Positions 24,452 through 36,622 of a stretch of DNA of 64,000 bases are shown piece by piece. Both the position numbers and the translations under genes were made by a program. Every line of letters starts with the position of its first letter. Positions within the stretch are counted from its first letter, which is position 1. The notes below the pieces were generated by a model. The model made no database searches. It had not been told where the DNA came from and saw only the letters and a list, made by a program, of their open reading frames with translations. The stretch comes from Isoetes taiwanensis (taxonomy: Eukaryota > Streptophyta > Lycopodiopsida > Isoetales > Isoetaceae), in assembly GCA_021234155.1 (NCBI GenBank), contig JAJEKV010000012.1, forward strand, positions 1,495,062-1,559,061. Direction: 5' to 3'.

Positions 24452-25795
24452 TCACGTTAGGACTTCCAAGATATGACTATATGAGGAATTCAAACGAATA
24501 ATTTGCTCAAAAGATCGCTTTCCCAACTCAACATTATTATGCATCTTGCAGGCACTAAGAAGGGCCATCCAGCCAATAAAATTTGAACTCACAGTACACT
24601 GAAGCAGGGTTTCTGCTTCCTCAAAGCACTTTGCACGGGCAAGGAGATCAACCATGCAATTGTAATGAAGTACATCTGGCGTTATATCATAGCATTGTTT
24701 CATCAACTTAAAATACTCACGACCCTGATCCACCAGGCCTGCACGACTGCATGCGTTAAGAAGCACAGTAAATGTTGTCTTATCAGGTTTTGTCCTCTTT
24801 TGCTGCATGGTCTTAAAACACTCAACAGCCAGAAGCCCTTGGCCATGTTGAGCATATCCAGCAATCATTGCATTCCATAGCACTACATCTTGGTTTGGCA
24901 TCTTATCAAAAACTTCACATGCCTCTTCCAGACTACCGCAATTGACATACATATCCACAAGTGTGCTTCCAACAAAAACGTCAAAATGAAGTCCATCTGC
25001 TGTGATCTGCTCATGAATATGCCTACCTCTTTCTATTGCTCCAACAATACCGCAAGCTTTTATAATGTTCAAAAATGTGACCAAGTCAGGTTTTAAGCCC
25101 TTTGCGTGCATGTCATCGAAGCAGTCTAATGCAAGCCGACCTTCCTTATTCTGAGCATATCCACCAATCATTGCACCCCATGAAACCACACTCTTATTAG
25201 GCAAATTATGAAATACATTGCATGCCTCCTCCAAACACCCGCATTTGGCATACATATCGAGGAGGGTATTTCCAGCAACAATATCTGATCCAAGGCCCTC
25301 ATTAATGAGCTCTAAATGTATTAACCTGCCTTCGTCAACTGCAGCTGCCAATGTGCAAGCTTTGAGGGCAGCAACGTAAATACATTGATTGCTTTTCACA
25401 CTTGTTAGTTGCATACTGTGGTAAAGCTGAAGGGCAAACTCTGGCTTCCTTTGGTCAGCATGAGCCAAAATAATAGAACTCCATGTGTACACAGTTGGGT
25501 GTATGATCTTATTAAATGTCCTGTCTGCTTCATGCAAACATCCAAAAGAGGCAAATAAGCGAATTAGGTGATCCCCCAAAACAGAGATTGCATTCAGCCC
25601 ATTTTCTTCAATGAGATGCTGCATTCGTGTTCCACATGCCATGTCCTTCTCTGTGCAGCATGCTGTCAAAAGATAATATGCATCGTTCCTTGATATGCCA
25701 ATACGCCTTTGATACATAACATCCATTGCCTGTTCTATTTGCTCACAGGTGCATAGATTTTTCAGTTTGTCTAAATTCCTATACATGGCATGCAT
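24452..25795 (-). CDS. PLS-class pentatricopeptide repeat protein
   Basis: A single uninterrupted 447-codon frame. PPR proteins bind organellar RNA with one repeat per base and act in editing, splicing or stability in plastids or mitochondria. Degenerate PPR units of P, L and S type run from about residue 35 to 400; clear landmarks are TLLDMYAKCGCLEEA (177-191), WGAMIGGYAQ (206-215), TLVDMYVNCGSLEEA (278-292) and WNAMIAGYAQHG (307-318). The end (WMALLSACKMHNNVELGKR, 409-427) is an E1-like motif that stops shortly afterwards; there is no E2, E+ or DYW deaminase domain. The N-terminus is short and has no strong transit peptide, so the true start could lie upstream or the protein may be N-truncated. 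Intronless structure is normal for the family. Whether it is expressed is unknown. Confidence 0.9.
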   Translation of the reverse strand: MHAMYRNLDKLKNLCTCEQIEQAMDVMYQRRIGISRNDAYYLLTACCTEKDMACGTRMQHLIEENGLNAISVLGDHLIRLFASFGCLHEADRTFNKIIHPTVYTWSSIILAHADQRKPEFALQLYHSMQLTSVKSNQCIYVAALKACTLAAAVDEGRLIHLELINEGLGSDIVAGNTLLDMYAKCGCLEEACNVFHNLPNKSVVSWGAMIGGYAQNKEGRLALDCFDDMHAKGLKPDLVTFLNIIKACGIVGAIERGRHIHEQITADGLHFDVFVGSTLVDMYVNCGSLEEACEVFDKMPNQDVVLWNAMIAGYAQHGQGLLAVECFKTMQQKRTKPDKTTFTVLLNACSRAGLVDQGREYFKLMKQCYDITPDVLHYNCMVDLLARAKCFEEAETLLQCTVSSNFIGWMALLSACKMHNNVELGKRSFEQIIRLNSSYSHILEVLT

Positions 25796-26439
25796 GACGA
25801 TTTAATAGCTAGGCTGAAACAGCATAACAGGATTTTTTTTAGTACCATTATACCTGGTCAATAAATGCCATCAAAGGAGCTAATACTGCTCTGAAAAGTG
25901 CAAGAGGGCAAACGTCGTTGGAACGCCTCCTTCCTCCTGTTCAGTGCTCTTAAAATTGCAAAAGAACAAATATGAGGACGCTAATACGTCGTTGCAGCCC
26001 CCCTCCTAGGCTATATTTCCATCTTCATGAAGCAAACAAGTCCTATACGCGTTTAATGCAAATTCTCTTGAGGATCGATGTGGGCTCGAACTCGAAGACC
26101 TCTCAAACTTATTTTATCAATTTGGAAACTTTTTTCTTCACCAAGATTTTGAAGAAATACACTCGCCCATTGGAATTGAGAGAATATAGCGTCGAAAATT
26201 TTAAAGGTTTAACAATGCTAATTTTTTTGAATATATTATGGCTTAGGAAATGCATTACATTGGAGAAAGATAGAATTGCAGACTTTGCACTTAATTTTCA
26301 AGAATTAGCCAAGGTAAGGAAGGGATGTTTATACCTCTTCGGATTGAACCATTGAACTCATTCTACAATATGGCACCAACATTTTCCAAAGTCATGGTGC
26401 TTCTCAAAACCTGGCAGGCTTTCGGCCCAGGCATTCCAC
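25796..26439. other. Upstream flank of the PPR gene
   Basis: About 640 bp. A plus-strand frame of 127 codons (25972-26355) begins here but shows no family motif, and its Ile/Leu/Lys-rich content matches random AT-rich translation; I do not call it a gene. The PPR promoter should lie in the first part. Confidence 0.4.
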
Positions 26440-28095
26440 CATTGATCATATCTTCACTCTGCGCTGCTTGATTGAGGGATAGGGGAATCCGACAAAAAAC
26501 CTGCTTGTTGTTTCGTGGATTTTGCAAAGCTTTTAAACAGTGCCGGGACCAAGTTATGGAGCAATTGCGGCGGTGGGGACCCCCTTTGACTTGCAGAATG
26601 CAATATATAGGCTATACGAGGCATGCTGGGTAGTATCACATCGTCAAGCTCTCGAGACGCGGAGATCGCGGAGCCCATCTCATGTATCACACTGTCCAGA
26701 GCCCAACTCATATATCTTGTGATGTCAACCTCTGGCCTATAATCGGAGGACATGCAGCGCCACTGGATGCTCTTGACACTTTTGCCGATTCGGCATGCGA
26801 GTTAACTTGGCCAAAACTAGGGTGCTACTAGTTTCATCATCCCGTCGACCAAGGCTTCCCTCATTCACTTACCGGGGATAAGATGTAGAGGTGGCTCGGG
26901 CCTACAAGTACTTGGGGATCGAGTTCTCTGCTACCACCCTGCGGGATCGCGACCATCGGGTTGCGGGTCCTGGCAGGTTGGAAAGCACTATATGCCATCT
27001 TGAGAACAAACGACCACAAAGGCGAGTTGTATGCACAGGGCCCTGATCACACATGTTTAGGGCTTTGGTCATTTGGTCCTCTTGTATGGGGCGGTATGGG
27101 ATCAGGTGATATCCCTCAACACACGGAATGACCTTGGCGGTGCGCGGAAAGCCTTCTTGGCACGAGCCCTTGGGGTAAAGTCCACGGTTCCATACCGAGA
27201 TCCTACCCGGGAGGCGGTTTTCTACCCCTTCAGCGGGCTACATTGGAGCGCCATATCATTTACTTCGGAAGGTGGTGGCTATAGGTGATACACGTTTGCC
27301 CAACCTTGCTTTGGCCATGGCGATGGGTCCCCAATGCGAAAGCCGGCTGGAAGGACAAGCAAGCCCGGTGGTTCTTAATTTGGGGTGTACGAGACAAGCA
27401 GTCGCGTACAAGTCTGAGACAAAGAAAGATCACAAGGCACTTAAGCTGTACCTAGATGCTACTTTCCTTTGCAAGCTCTGGGATGCAGATGCTTTGACGC
27501 ACGTTAAGCTGGCACACTATCAACAACAAGTCAATCCTAGGCTCACGAGAGGCCCACACCAGTACTTGTACACCCATTTGCCCATGAAGAAGCGCGGGAC
27601 TTATAGCTTCCATTCGCGACGGTGCACATCGTCTCATTGTGAGGAGAGGACATTGGGCTCGGGAAACACGGGAGGAAAGGCTTTGCCAGTGTTGCCACCA
27701 GGGCGCCATTGAGGATGAATGTCATGCGTCCAGATCTGCCCAGCGTTTGCCCATATCCGAGAGCGGTATGTTCGATTGCTAGTGCTTGGCCAACCGTTCC
27801 ATGAGTTATTGAATATGGCTTCAGTGGGTTTGTTGGGGTCATACCTCCAGGAGGTTATGGATGCACAAACTCAGTTGTATCCTCAGAGGCGATATTAAAG
27901 CTGTCCTATACAATTTATACAAATGCCAAGATATACTTATTCTTGCTAAGGTTTTCCCTCGAAAACCCTTGGAGGGGGTTTTTAATCCCGGCGATATCAC
28001 GCTTGGCGCTTTCTTTTGTTTGGGTCCCATAGGCCAATTGGTCTCCGTGGACGATAAAAAATCTATTCTACTCTATTTTATTCTCAAGCAAGACA
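26440..28095 (+). mobile_element. 5'-truncated LINE copy (family A): RT C-terminal half and 3' end
   Basis: Decayed pieces of the same LINE as 33579-39024, in the opposite orientation. Near 26490-26560 a decayed RT motif-A region is seen (CCFVDFAK); the catalytic YADD position near 26710 is mutated. 27073-27712 matches the other copy (RKAFLAR, LALAMAMGP, KLWDADA). The 3' UTR (about 27945-28095, GGGTTTTTAATCCC, then GGCCAATTGGTCTC) ends in a TCTATTCTACTCTATTTTATTC-type short repeat. Truncation from the 5' side is the usual outcome of target-primed reverse transcription. Confidence 0.8.
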
Positions 28096-28989
28096 CATTA
28101 ATTTAATATAGAGTTCTAAGTGTGTGCAAACATTGTTCAAAATTAGGAGGTGGGGGGAAACTAAACTCATATTCTTTCTTCGTCCATGGATGAATAAATC
28201 TCGCATATTTTGAAATAATGTAAGCAACAAAGGAATCGGTAACCCAATATACACAAAAACAAAGAGCAATACTCTAAAGTATAGGCATGAAGACAAGGGT
28301 GTTGTATTCCACCAACTAATTTGTATTGTCGAACGAGATGTAGTTGATGCACAAGGGAATAGACACGATATGGCCAACCCTTCCAATCAGTCCCTCTATA
28401 GACTTCATATGTAACGGGCCCATGATAGACCGCTCGAGTATTCGAACCTTGAATGTGCCTGTGGGGTGTTCCCGAGACACCGGCATAAATGGGTAGAAGC
28501 GACTACTCATAAACGTCTAGACAGTTTTGCCCAGTTGGTTAAGGGCATGTCGGTTAGGAACGTTACATCATAGCTTAATATAAGAAAGCCTAAATAGCAA
28601 GCATGAACATTAAAATGCAAATATGCATTCAGAGATGCAATTCAAGTTTCTATTCTTAGTTTTAATCTACCACAGATGTATCTATTTATTAGAAGCATGA
28701 TCTTCAAAATGAATAGCAAACCAGATGAGTATGTCCAATTTCCAATTTCATTGATGAGGAGAATGTGAGCACTTAGTATTGTAAAAATAATGGTTTCTAA
28801 AGAGACAACAAATGTAGTCAATGCCTAAGACTTCCAAACAAGTACAACCTTGTTAAAGCCTTTTGGTGTGCTTTTGCTAGGTTTTTTTTTTTGTTTTTTT
28901 GGGAAGAATAAAAGAAATTTAAATTAATGAGAGAATACTAATATAATGAGGAGCCAAGGTATGTAGAAATAACCCCAAACATCATCCCT
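28096..28989. other. Spacer between LINE remnants
   Basis: AT-rich with a T-run near 28880-28900. No gene or clear repeat recognised; short frames on the minus strand at 28084-28510 have no motifs. Confidence 0.4.
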
Positions 28990-29580
28990 GACATCTGAGT
29001 AACTTCAAAACTAAAGACTAGTCATGTAGGCAATATCTGATTTCTTGGTAGAGGTTTGCGGTAGGGGTATGCAACCCTCTGAATACGACATGACACTTTC
29101 GCTTCCAGACCGCACAACAAACTAAAGCCCTGCAAATATTGAATGCCCACTTCATAAAGCGTGTCCACCTATCAGGGAAAATGCCCAAAAGAACTTGACT
29201 TGTGAGGTGAGAACGAAAAGAAGACTGTATAGCTGACCAAATGTGAGAAAGATCGCCACAAAGCACGAAACAATGCTCTATTGTTTCGGGTGCAAGCTTA
29301 CGGATTGGAAAGAGAGGATTGACGATTGACTCGAAGGAGTGAACTCGAACATAGTCCTCACTATCCTATGCACAATTTTCCACAAAAAATTGAATGTTTT
29401 GGAATAATATTCTTGTCCCACACTCTGGACCAGAGACTGCATGCTTTGCCTCCAAAATTCTTAATTGCACGTGTGCCGATGGATGCAGAGGAGATAGCAT
29501 GGTGAGCTGCCTATAGCAAGTATGAACAAAATCCTTCCCCCAATATGAAGTAATCCAATGAAGTCAGCCTAAGGGCCCAT
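28990..29580 (-). mobile_element. LINE fragment with reverse-transcriptase zinc-binding (zf-RVT) domain
   Basis: The minus-strand frame ETIEHCFVLCGDLSHIWSAI (near 29200-29280), continuing to ...CAVWKRKCHVVF, is typical of the zf-RVT domain at the end of plant L1-like LINE ORF2, with its Cys/His pattern. Upstream sequence (to about 29580) continues the same domain in shifted frames. It is a different LINE family from the GC-rich copies around it. Confidence 0.7.
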
Positions 29581-30514
29581 CCCCATTAAGCTCTTTTTGG
29601 GGTATTCACATTGTACATGGCAATTTAAATTTGTCGGCGATTTCTGCTCCTATTAGTTTTATAGGAACTGAATTTGGATGACATGGCACACGATCCGGCA
29701 AAATTTTCAGATGCTCCTTCACTCCATCTGGAAAACTGAAGTCGCCTTGGAGTTTGTTGTTTTTCCGAAGCTTTTTGTCTTGTAGCCAGTTCCCGCCATA
29801 GATTTCTGTCTTGTAGCAAGTTTCCTCATCATGATTTTGTTTCTTGCTCTACTTTAAGAGCTCTGTGCACCAATTTTCAACAAAAATGGTCTTCATCTAG
29901 AGGCATGTGCTTTGCTTACGTGACAAAGTTCCAGAAACTGGGTTTTTCTCTAATGGGGATCCGCCCTAAAGGTGTCAAACTCTTGCTAAGAACGGAGGTG
30001 TCCATTAGGTTGCCCTACTGTGGTCCACGTGAGGGAACCCACCAGTCATCACTCCCGCCGGAACGCCCGGAGCGGTGCCGCCGTCTGCAGGTTTCGTGGC
30101 CGGAAACCGATGATTCCTAAGCACCAACTTAGGTAGGCACAGGTTTGTTAGTTGGAAAACGCAAAGAAATAACACTTAGTTTTGTCAGTGTTGCAAGACA
30201 GGGCTGTTTGAAGTGTATAAAGGAGTAAAATGGCATAGGAATTAGATGTGGAAATATATATTTCAAGAAGACAAGAAGAGAGCATGCGCCAATACCTGGA
30301 CAACTAAGATCTAAGGTATTGTTGTGTTAGGAATCTCGAAATTCGTCTCAATGCCAAAAATCCAGGCATGTATTCGTCGATGCTTCTAACAAAAGCCACG
30401 ACTTCAGAGCCTTACTGCTGTGTTAGGTGACTAGAAAATGTCAAGATATATATGATATCGAGACCACCATCTTGCTAGACGTGCAGAAGCAGTGACTCAG
30501 CACTCAGCACAGTG
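29581..30514. other. Spacer with no recognised gene
   Basis: A small GC-richer patch at 30000-30120 lies in a 71-codon plus-strand frame without motifs. Just before the Copia fragment, CAGCACTCAGCAC-type words are repeated directly and inverted (30495-30570). Confidence 0.4.
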
Positions 30515-30970
30515 GTGCTGAGAAAGTGCTGAACTGAACAGAGTCAGCACCTTATCAGCACTGAGCACCGACCTAACTAAGTAACGGCTGTTATTAGTGG
30601 GCGGTGGGTGAACGGCTAATACTATTCTTAGTATCACCGTTTTGTTTATATCATTGTACTTCATGTATTGATACAGAACATTGAATACAATTTCAATTTG
30701 CCTTTGTTTTGGGAGCTTGCGCTCTCGGATATTGGTGTGCATCCCCTTCTCTCCCTTTCTTGGTGCAACCTTGACATGGTATCAGAGCATTAGGTGTGCT
30801 GAGATTGATTCAAGATTAACACAGCAATGGAGAAGAATGCAAGCTACAACCAGATTACCTTCCCTGGCGGTCATGCGATTCAAATCTTTGACGGCACAGG
30901 TTTCCAGCAATGGAAAAGCGGAATGACCTTCTTCTCCTCTATTAGGAGCATTTGCTTAGTTAAGGGACAA
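30515..30970 (+). mobile_element. 5' end of a second Copia element: LTR, primer site and start of gag
   Basis: A putative LTR from TGCTGAG (about 30515) ends TTGACA at 30776, followed directly by TGGTATCAGAGC (30777-30788), the tRNA-Met primer site. ATG at 30829 opens gag (MEKNASYNQITFPGG, then QIFDGTGFQQWKS), which is lost about 140 bp later. The LTR start is a guess; the primer site and gag start are clear. No matching 3' LTR was found in the window. Confidence 0.75.
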
Positions 30971-31336
30971 GGTTGAAACAGTCTTCCCAGTACTTGACTT
31001 CCTTGCATGATTGCAGTACAGACAACTTTTGCATGTTCCTTGTCCTCCTCCACTTATGTTGTACATTGCTTTCTCAGTTTTTAAATCAGACGCCAAGTGA
31101 AAAATTACTTTGTAAGATCCATAGTGATCTACTTGCAATTTTTCCCCTCCCTCGAATCTAGATATTAGACTCGGGATGTCAGTTTGATTGAACACCCATT
31201 TCAATACCTCGTGGGTTTCTTTTCGAACTTTAAAGAGACCTAACCACCGGTGTCATCTTGATTGACATGAGAACCATTTTCCATACGCTTCTTCCAAGGG
31301 GATTCTTTGTAAGTGCCATACAATGTGCGGAAAGTG

Positions 31337-31516
31337 ACTTGTAGGGTTTTTTCGACCCATTTCCATGCATTATCACGTAAGAGGTAGGGGGTTTTTGCCA
31401 CTACTTGGGGTAAACTTTTTGTACGGAAGGGTCAATTTGCCTTTCAAGAAATCGTATACGGGGGTGTTTTTTATCACTCTATGCACGCACATGGCATACC
31501 CCCTTACTATAAGTGA
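31337..31516. repeat. Dispersed repeat, copy 1
   Basis: Shares an ordered series of words with 49398-49567 in the same orientation: GTGACTT..., GGGG-GTTTTT, AATCGTATACGGGGGTGTTTTT, CACGCACATGGCATACCC. Similarity is moderate, suggesting an old repeat family of unknown type. Confidence 0.55.
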
Positions 31517-31699
31517 ACCCAGGGGCTTCTTCTCCCGTCAGGTCACCTCTACATCTTTTTGTTATTCTTGTTGCTCTTTGATTTAGCATGTGCAATTGCA
31601 TTCTCAATTGCTCTATTCATGATGACAAGCGGATACCCTCTCATACTTCTCAAACTTGGTCAGTTCCATTTCATCCAATTTTATGCAAACTTCAATCTC

Positions 31700-32500
31700 A
31701 CCATTAGTTTTACGCAAGCTGTTAAGTCATAATATTTAACAAGGAATTGTAAGAGAGTAAACGAGGTCAACCCAAAGATTATTATCGTTCATTCATTCCA
31801 ACTATATCACAACAATCCTTGCCATTCTTATCTTTTTTATGGCTATGGCGGGACCAACACATTCAACGTGGTGCATCTCTCCTAATATGGCATACACCAT
31901 CTTTGTCCTAGTAACCCTTGTATTCTCGACAATTTGTGGGCGTGGGCCGAATACTTTTTGTGCCCATTCTTTTCAACGCCGTGGAATGGCTTGAATAGAG
32001 AAGCGGTAACCAAGCCTACTCGATGCCTACATCATCACAAAGCGGTCTGTACATCCGTAAGCTTCTAACTTCTTGTAGATCTCCCCTAGTACCATTTCCA
32101 ATACCATCTTCTTGAGAGGAGAGTTGTAGGGCTGACAAATCATGTCCACTATCTCCTTTGTTAATTAAGCTAGGTTCTTCATTCACGTAACCAAGATTGC
32201 TTCTAGTTTCCCGGATCTTAAGCGGCCTTTGCTAGTGTTGTAAGCGGACCTTGTGGCCGTGACCCTGCGTCTGAATGCTGATCCAAACTTCGGTTCCTCT
32301 ATCGGTCGATAATGCTTCTTCCTTTTAAGCCAAGGGGGTGTTTTCTTCAAATTCTTTAACCTACATTGAAGCCCAAAGTTTGCTCTTTCGAGCTCTTGGA
32401 TCTTTTCTTGCGGCTGCCCTATCACCAATTTGGACTTGTCCACCATTATCTCAAAAAGTTTCCCTCCCCAAGCCCCGTCATTCCTTTCCTTCATCCACGG
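31700..32500 (-). pseudogene. Remnant of an unidentified ORF, probably transposon-derived
   Basis: Minus-strand open stretches in several frames: 32183-32494 (103 codons, with a possible coiled coil QEKIQELERANFGLQ), then segments resembling protein near 32130-31940 (MICQPYNSPLKKM; LGEIYKKLEAYG; KEWAQKVFG) broken by stops, and 31940-31850 (TKMVYAILGEMHH). The continuity of protein-like text over 600 bp suggests one decayed gene. I do not recognise the family; a transposon Gag-like or accessory protein is possible. Confidence 0.35.
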
Positions 32501-32889
32501 TGGAGTAATGAAGGCGAGAGAAAAAAGAGCTGTTGGTTTAAGTTATAATTCTCTTGTGACAATCGGGCGACTCATCTCAAAGGCGTATTGATTACGAATG
32601 CCTTCATCCTCTCTCAATCTCTCACAATATCCCAAGAGGCGAGTTACCGTCACCACAAAATGGGACTAAACTTGAAGCGTCCCGAAATGGCGGTTTCTTA
32701 CCACTCAACGGATCCAATGGATATAAAGCGCCATCCGCCCGGATGTCGACACTTTTTGAGCACGCAAAGGCGCAACATGTCGAGTCTAAGTTCTTATTTT
32801 TAGACCTCCTTTTTGCGATTGAAGACTGGAGCATATTCACGAGTCGGGTTGGATCCTTATCCACACATCATTTGGAGCTTCCATACCGG

Positions 32890-33540
32890 CGTGGATCGCA
32901 CGACGTGAAATGAATGTGTACAATTTGTATGCCCCGGCCACAATTAAGCCGTTTGAGGCTCGGTCCAGTACTAACCTCGTTTTTGAAATTTACAGCGTGC
33001 ATATGGAAATCGAAAAGTCCATTCTCCTACAATCCATGCTTTTATACAAAAGCAAATTCAAAATTCGAATGTAGGGAAGCCTATATTGGGATGAAGTAAA
33101 GATCCGATTCACGAACTTTTAAGGCACAATCCTTGGCCCTCGAAGCGAAAGTCTAATACAAAGCTTCAACCTACACATTCAAATTTTGAAATGTAGAAGG
33201 CGGGAATGGACTCTAAATGAAAATAGGGCAAGACAAGAATCGGTGATCGCATGATTGGTATCGACAAATCAAGAACAAAATCATGAGTTGCCGGTATGCT
33301 ATAATGCAAGTGGCTTTTTAAGCGCCACGTGTTGTGTCAATCATCTCGACAATTAGTAATTAAATACATATGAAGCCATAGATATCACGATTCCCCTTAT
33401 TCGGAGAATATTCCAAGCAAATCGGCCGGGGAAAAAGGGGCGGAAATATGGCGTGGAATGGCTGATAGGAGGCCATTTTAGTTCATAAAACATAATATAA
33501 CTTGGAATGATAGATATTTTATATGCAAATGGGAGACTAT
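32890..33540. repeat. Direct repeat, copy A
   Basis: About 600 bp matching 39054-39650 in the same orientation; the best block is GTGCATATGGAAATCGAAAA followed by GTCCATTCTCCTACAATCC, and near the end GTGGAATGGCTGATAGGAGG. Numerous indels separate the copies. No coding content is evident. It lies immediately beside the LINE at 33579. Confidence 0.8.
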
Positions 33541-34073
33541 TGACGAGGGACTTGTGTTTAATTTTAATTTGACAACAAATAAGAATAGAATAGAATATGA
33601 TTTTTATCGTCCCACGAGGAGACCAAGCGGCCTATGGGACCCAAGTACAAAGAGAGCAGCGGTATTACTACCGGGATTAAAAACCCCGCCAAGAAGGGTT
33701 TGAGGAGGAAAAACCTTAGTAGCAATAAGGATCTTGCGACATCTTGCCTGATTATATACATAATCACAAATACCGGTGAGGTTAATGCCGGACGTGGGGG
33801 GCATGGCGAAGTCACGTATCCATTACCTCACGAGATGCGATCCCAACAAACCCTCTGAGAGTGCTGCTCGGTAGCTCATGCAAGGCCTGATGGGGCACAA
33901 CTAGCAGAGCATCTCACAAGGCCGGATATACCCGTGCGCCGGACGAGGCACGGAGGGCGTGACTTTCATCCTCAATGGCGCCTGTTGGCGGCATTGACGG
34001 ACTCTGTCCTCCGCAGCTCCGAATCCATCTCCCTGTCTCAATGCGCGGTGGCTTTTGTCGCGAATGGAAGTAA

Positions 34074-35700
34074 TCACCTGCGCTTTTCATGGGTAGATGG
34101 GTGCAATGTAGTGGTGTGGGCCCCTCGTGAGCATGGGATTAACCCTCTTTGTCGATAATTTGCCACCTTGACATGTGACGGGGCCTCTGCATCCCAAAGC
34201 TTGGCCATGAAGCAAGCATCAATCTTTGCTTCAAAGGCGTTCGTTCCTTGGTGTATGCAGACCGGTCCACATCGTGTGCACGCACATTCCATAGCGAACC
34301 CGGGCTTGCTTGTCTTTCCAAAGGGCTTTGAGTCGCCGCGGGCCCATCGCCACCGCCAAAGCAAAGGTTGGGCAGCGGGCTTCATCCATAGCCCCCACCT
34401 TCCGGAAGTAAATAATGTGACGTTCAGTAGCGACCCTCTCAGTAATGGAAGGAAGCACGTCTCTGGAGCAAGATCGATATGGGGACCGTGGATTTCACTC
34501 CGGTGCCGGGCCAAGAAGGCCTTACGTACCTGCTCTAGATCGTTCCAAGTGGTGAGGGATATCACCGGCCCCACACTTACGCCCCATAGAGGAGGACCCG
34601 GTTCAACCAAGGCCACGAACAAGTGTGCCCGGTGACCCCATGCATGACTACGCCTTGTATTTGTTGTTTTGCATTGCATCTGGGGCTTTCCGGCCTGCAA
34701 AGTGACCCGTAACGATGGATGCATCCGGTGTGTGGTAGTAGAAAACTCAATGCCCAAATACTTATAAAGATCGAGCCACCTCCACTACACCGCCTCAGTA
34801 AGTGAATGAGGGAAGGCGTGGGTGCGGGATGATGGGACCAAAGACACCCTTTGTCTTGGCCAAGTTAACTCTCATGTCGATGAAATTGGCGAAAGTGTCC
34901 AAAGCATCCGGTGGCGTTTGCATGTCCTCACGGGGTATATAAAGAAGCAGTCAACATCATCGGCATATATGAGTTGCGGATTATGTGGTGCATCAAAGCT
35001 GGGCCTCTCCCGTGCTCGGCTAGCCATTCTTCTAACTGGTCAATGTAACAAAGCCGAAGAGCCGTCGGTGATAGAGGGCAGCCGGGCGCACCCCAATGCT
35101 ACTAACAACGGGCTCCCAGAGCGATTGTGAGACGGCCGAGGAGCAAGCCTTGTATATCAGATATAGCATTACGCAGAGTCGTGGGTCCCTAGGCTGTCTC
35201 AATCTATCCCACAACTTATCCCAAGGCAGCGTGTCAAAAAGCCTTTGAAATCCACAAAGCTGAGTCTGATTCTCAAGGCCGATTAGGCTATCCTCTATAT
35301 GAGTGTTCGCAGAGTGAAGATATGGTCAATAGTAGAATGAATGAGGAAGCTTTACTCCGCGTGGAGAGCCCCGCACTTCTCCATCCTGCCCAAAGTGTCA
35401 ATCATCAAGAATCGGCAAGCAACTTGGCAAAAGGCAGGCCGACCATAATGGTATGCGATAGTTGGTTGGGGCGTGGGGGTCCCCTTTGTATATGGGCACA
35501 ACTCTACTAGTAGTCCAGCGGGAAGCCTTCTTGCAATGCCCTGTTGAAGAGTCTTTGTGAGAACGGCACCATTGGGGGCCCGGCCCACTTGAGAAGCTAC
35601 TGCACGCATACCATCAAATCTGCTTGCCTTCGGATTGTTGGCGTTGCGGGCCCATTATGACATCCCGCCGGTAATGACCCGATTGCTAGGCCTGCCACAT
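34074..35700 (-). pseudogene. LINE reverse transcriptase and C-terminal remnant
   Basis: RT pieces occur in several frames: MIDTLGRMEKCGALHAE near 35360, SSAVSQSLWEPVVSSIGVR at 35140-35080, and the catalytic YADDVD near 34955. 34074-34757 is a 227-codon open frame of the C-terminal region (RKAFLARHRSEIHG; AKLWDAEAPSHVKVANYRQ) that matches the plus-strand copy at 27073-27560. Frameshifts prevent a full product. Confidence 0.78.
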
Positions 35701-36622
35701 GGAGGTACCGGGTGCCCGGCCTTCCCATTGGGTCATACAACCGCCGCCGCAAGTATCTCACCCATTGTTTCGGTAATATTTCCCGTGGGTCGCGGGGCTT
35801 ACTCAAGACCTTTCTCTCCGAAGCGTCTAGGGTGGCGGTCTAGAAGACCAAACATCCATTCCGGTGCTGCAAGGTACCTGGCTTCTTTGGTCTTGAGGAA
35901 GGAGCTGGTATTGGACGGACGGCTCAAGCGGGCTTATCGGTGGGATCAAAGCCTTGGCTATGGAGCCATCGTTTCCTCCGACATTCGCCATCATGAACCG
36001 TTGATTGCGGAGGGAAGGTGATTGCAGCCCCCGGGTGGATCGGGCCGAGCCGCCTCTCTAAAGCATCTCATCCCCTACCCTCCGGCGAGCTGGTTCACCG
36101 GGGCGCCCGGCCGTTGAAGTGTGGGGAGTTGCGGCACTCCCTAAACTCATGCTCAAGCATCCTCGCAGATAGACCGGCCAAAGACGATCATAGTCCGGGC
36201 GTAACCGTGTGGTACATGGGGTATTGGGGCAATGGGTGCTTTCGGTTGGCACATTAATCTATCTGCAAGAACGGGGATGATGGTCTCCTTCTACTTCCGT
36301 CCGGCCACCGTCCCGAATCATTTGAAGCGAAGTGATCAAGTGTAGGCATTGCTCGTGCGCTAGCACGTAATCCACCACACACGGTGCCCCCCCGGTTCTC
36401 CGGGTCTACAAGTGAAGCGGCTGGAGGGCGACCCATACCGGCCATTGCAAATGACCAGGTCAAAGATCTTGCCCGGCAAAAGCATCTGCGGCCATACAGG
36501 TGTAACACGGTACGTCATCGCGCCCTTGGCCAAACCGTCTCTCGGGGTCCATTTGCAACACATCCTCGACTAGAGGTGCGAATTTTGGGATCTGCTCTAT
36601 CCACGTGCGGCGCATTGAAGTC

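Noticed and set aside
25972-26355. 127-codon plus-strand ORF upstream of the PPR gene
   Set aside because: No homology or motif recognised; AT-driven composition and no clear promoter or splice context.
34168-34635. 155-codon plus-strand ORF
   Set aside because: Shadow of the minus-strand LINE C-terminal frame; absence of stops is due to high GC content.
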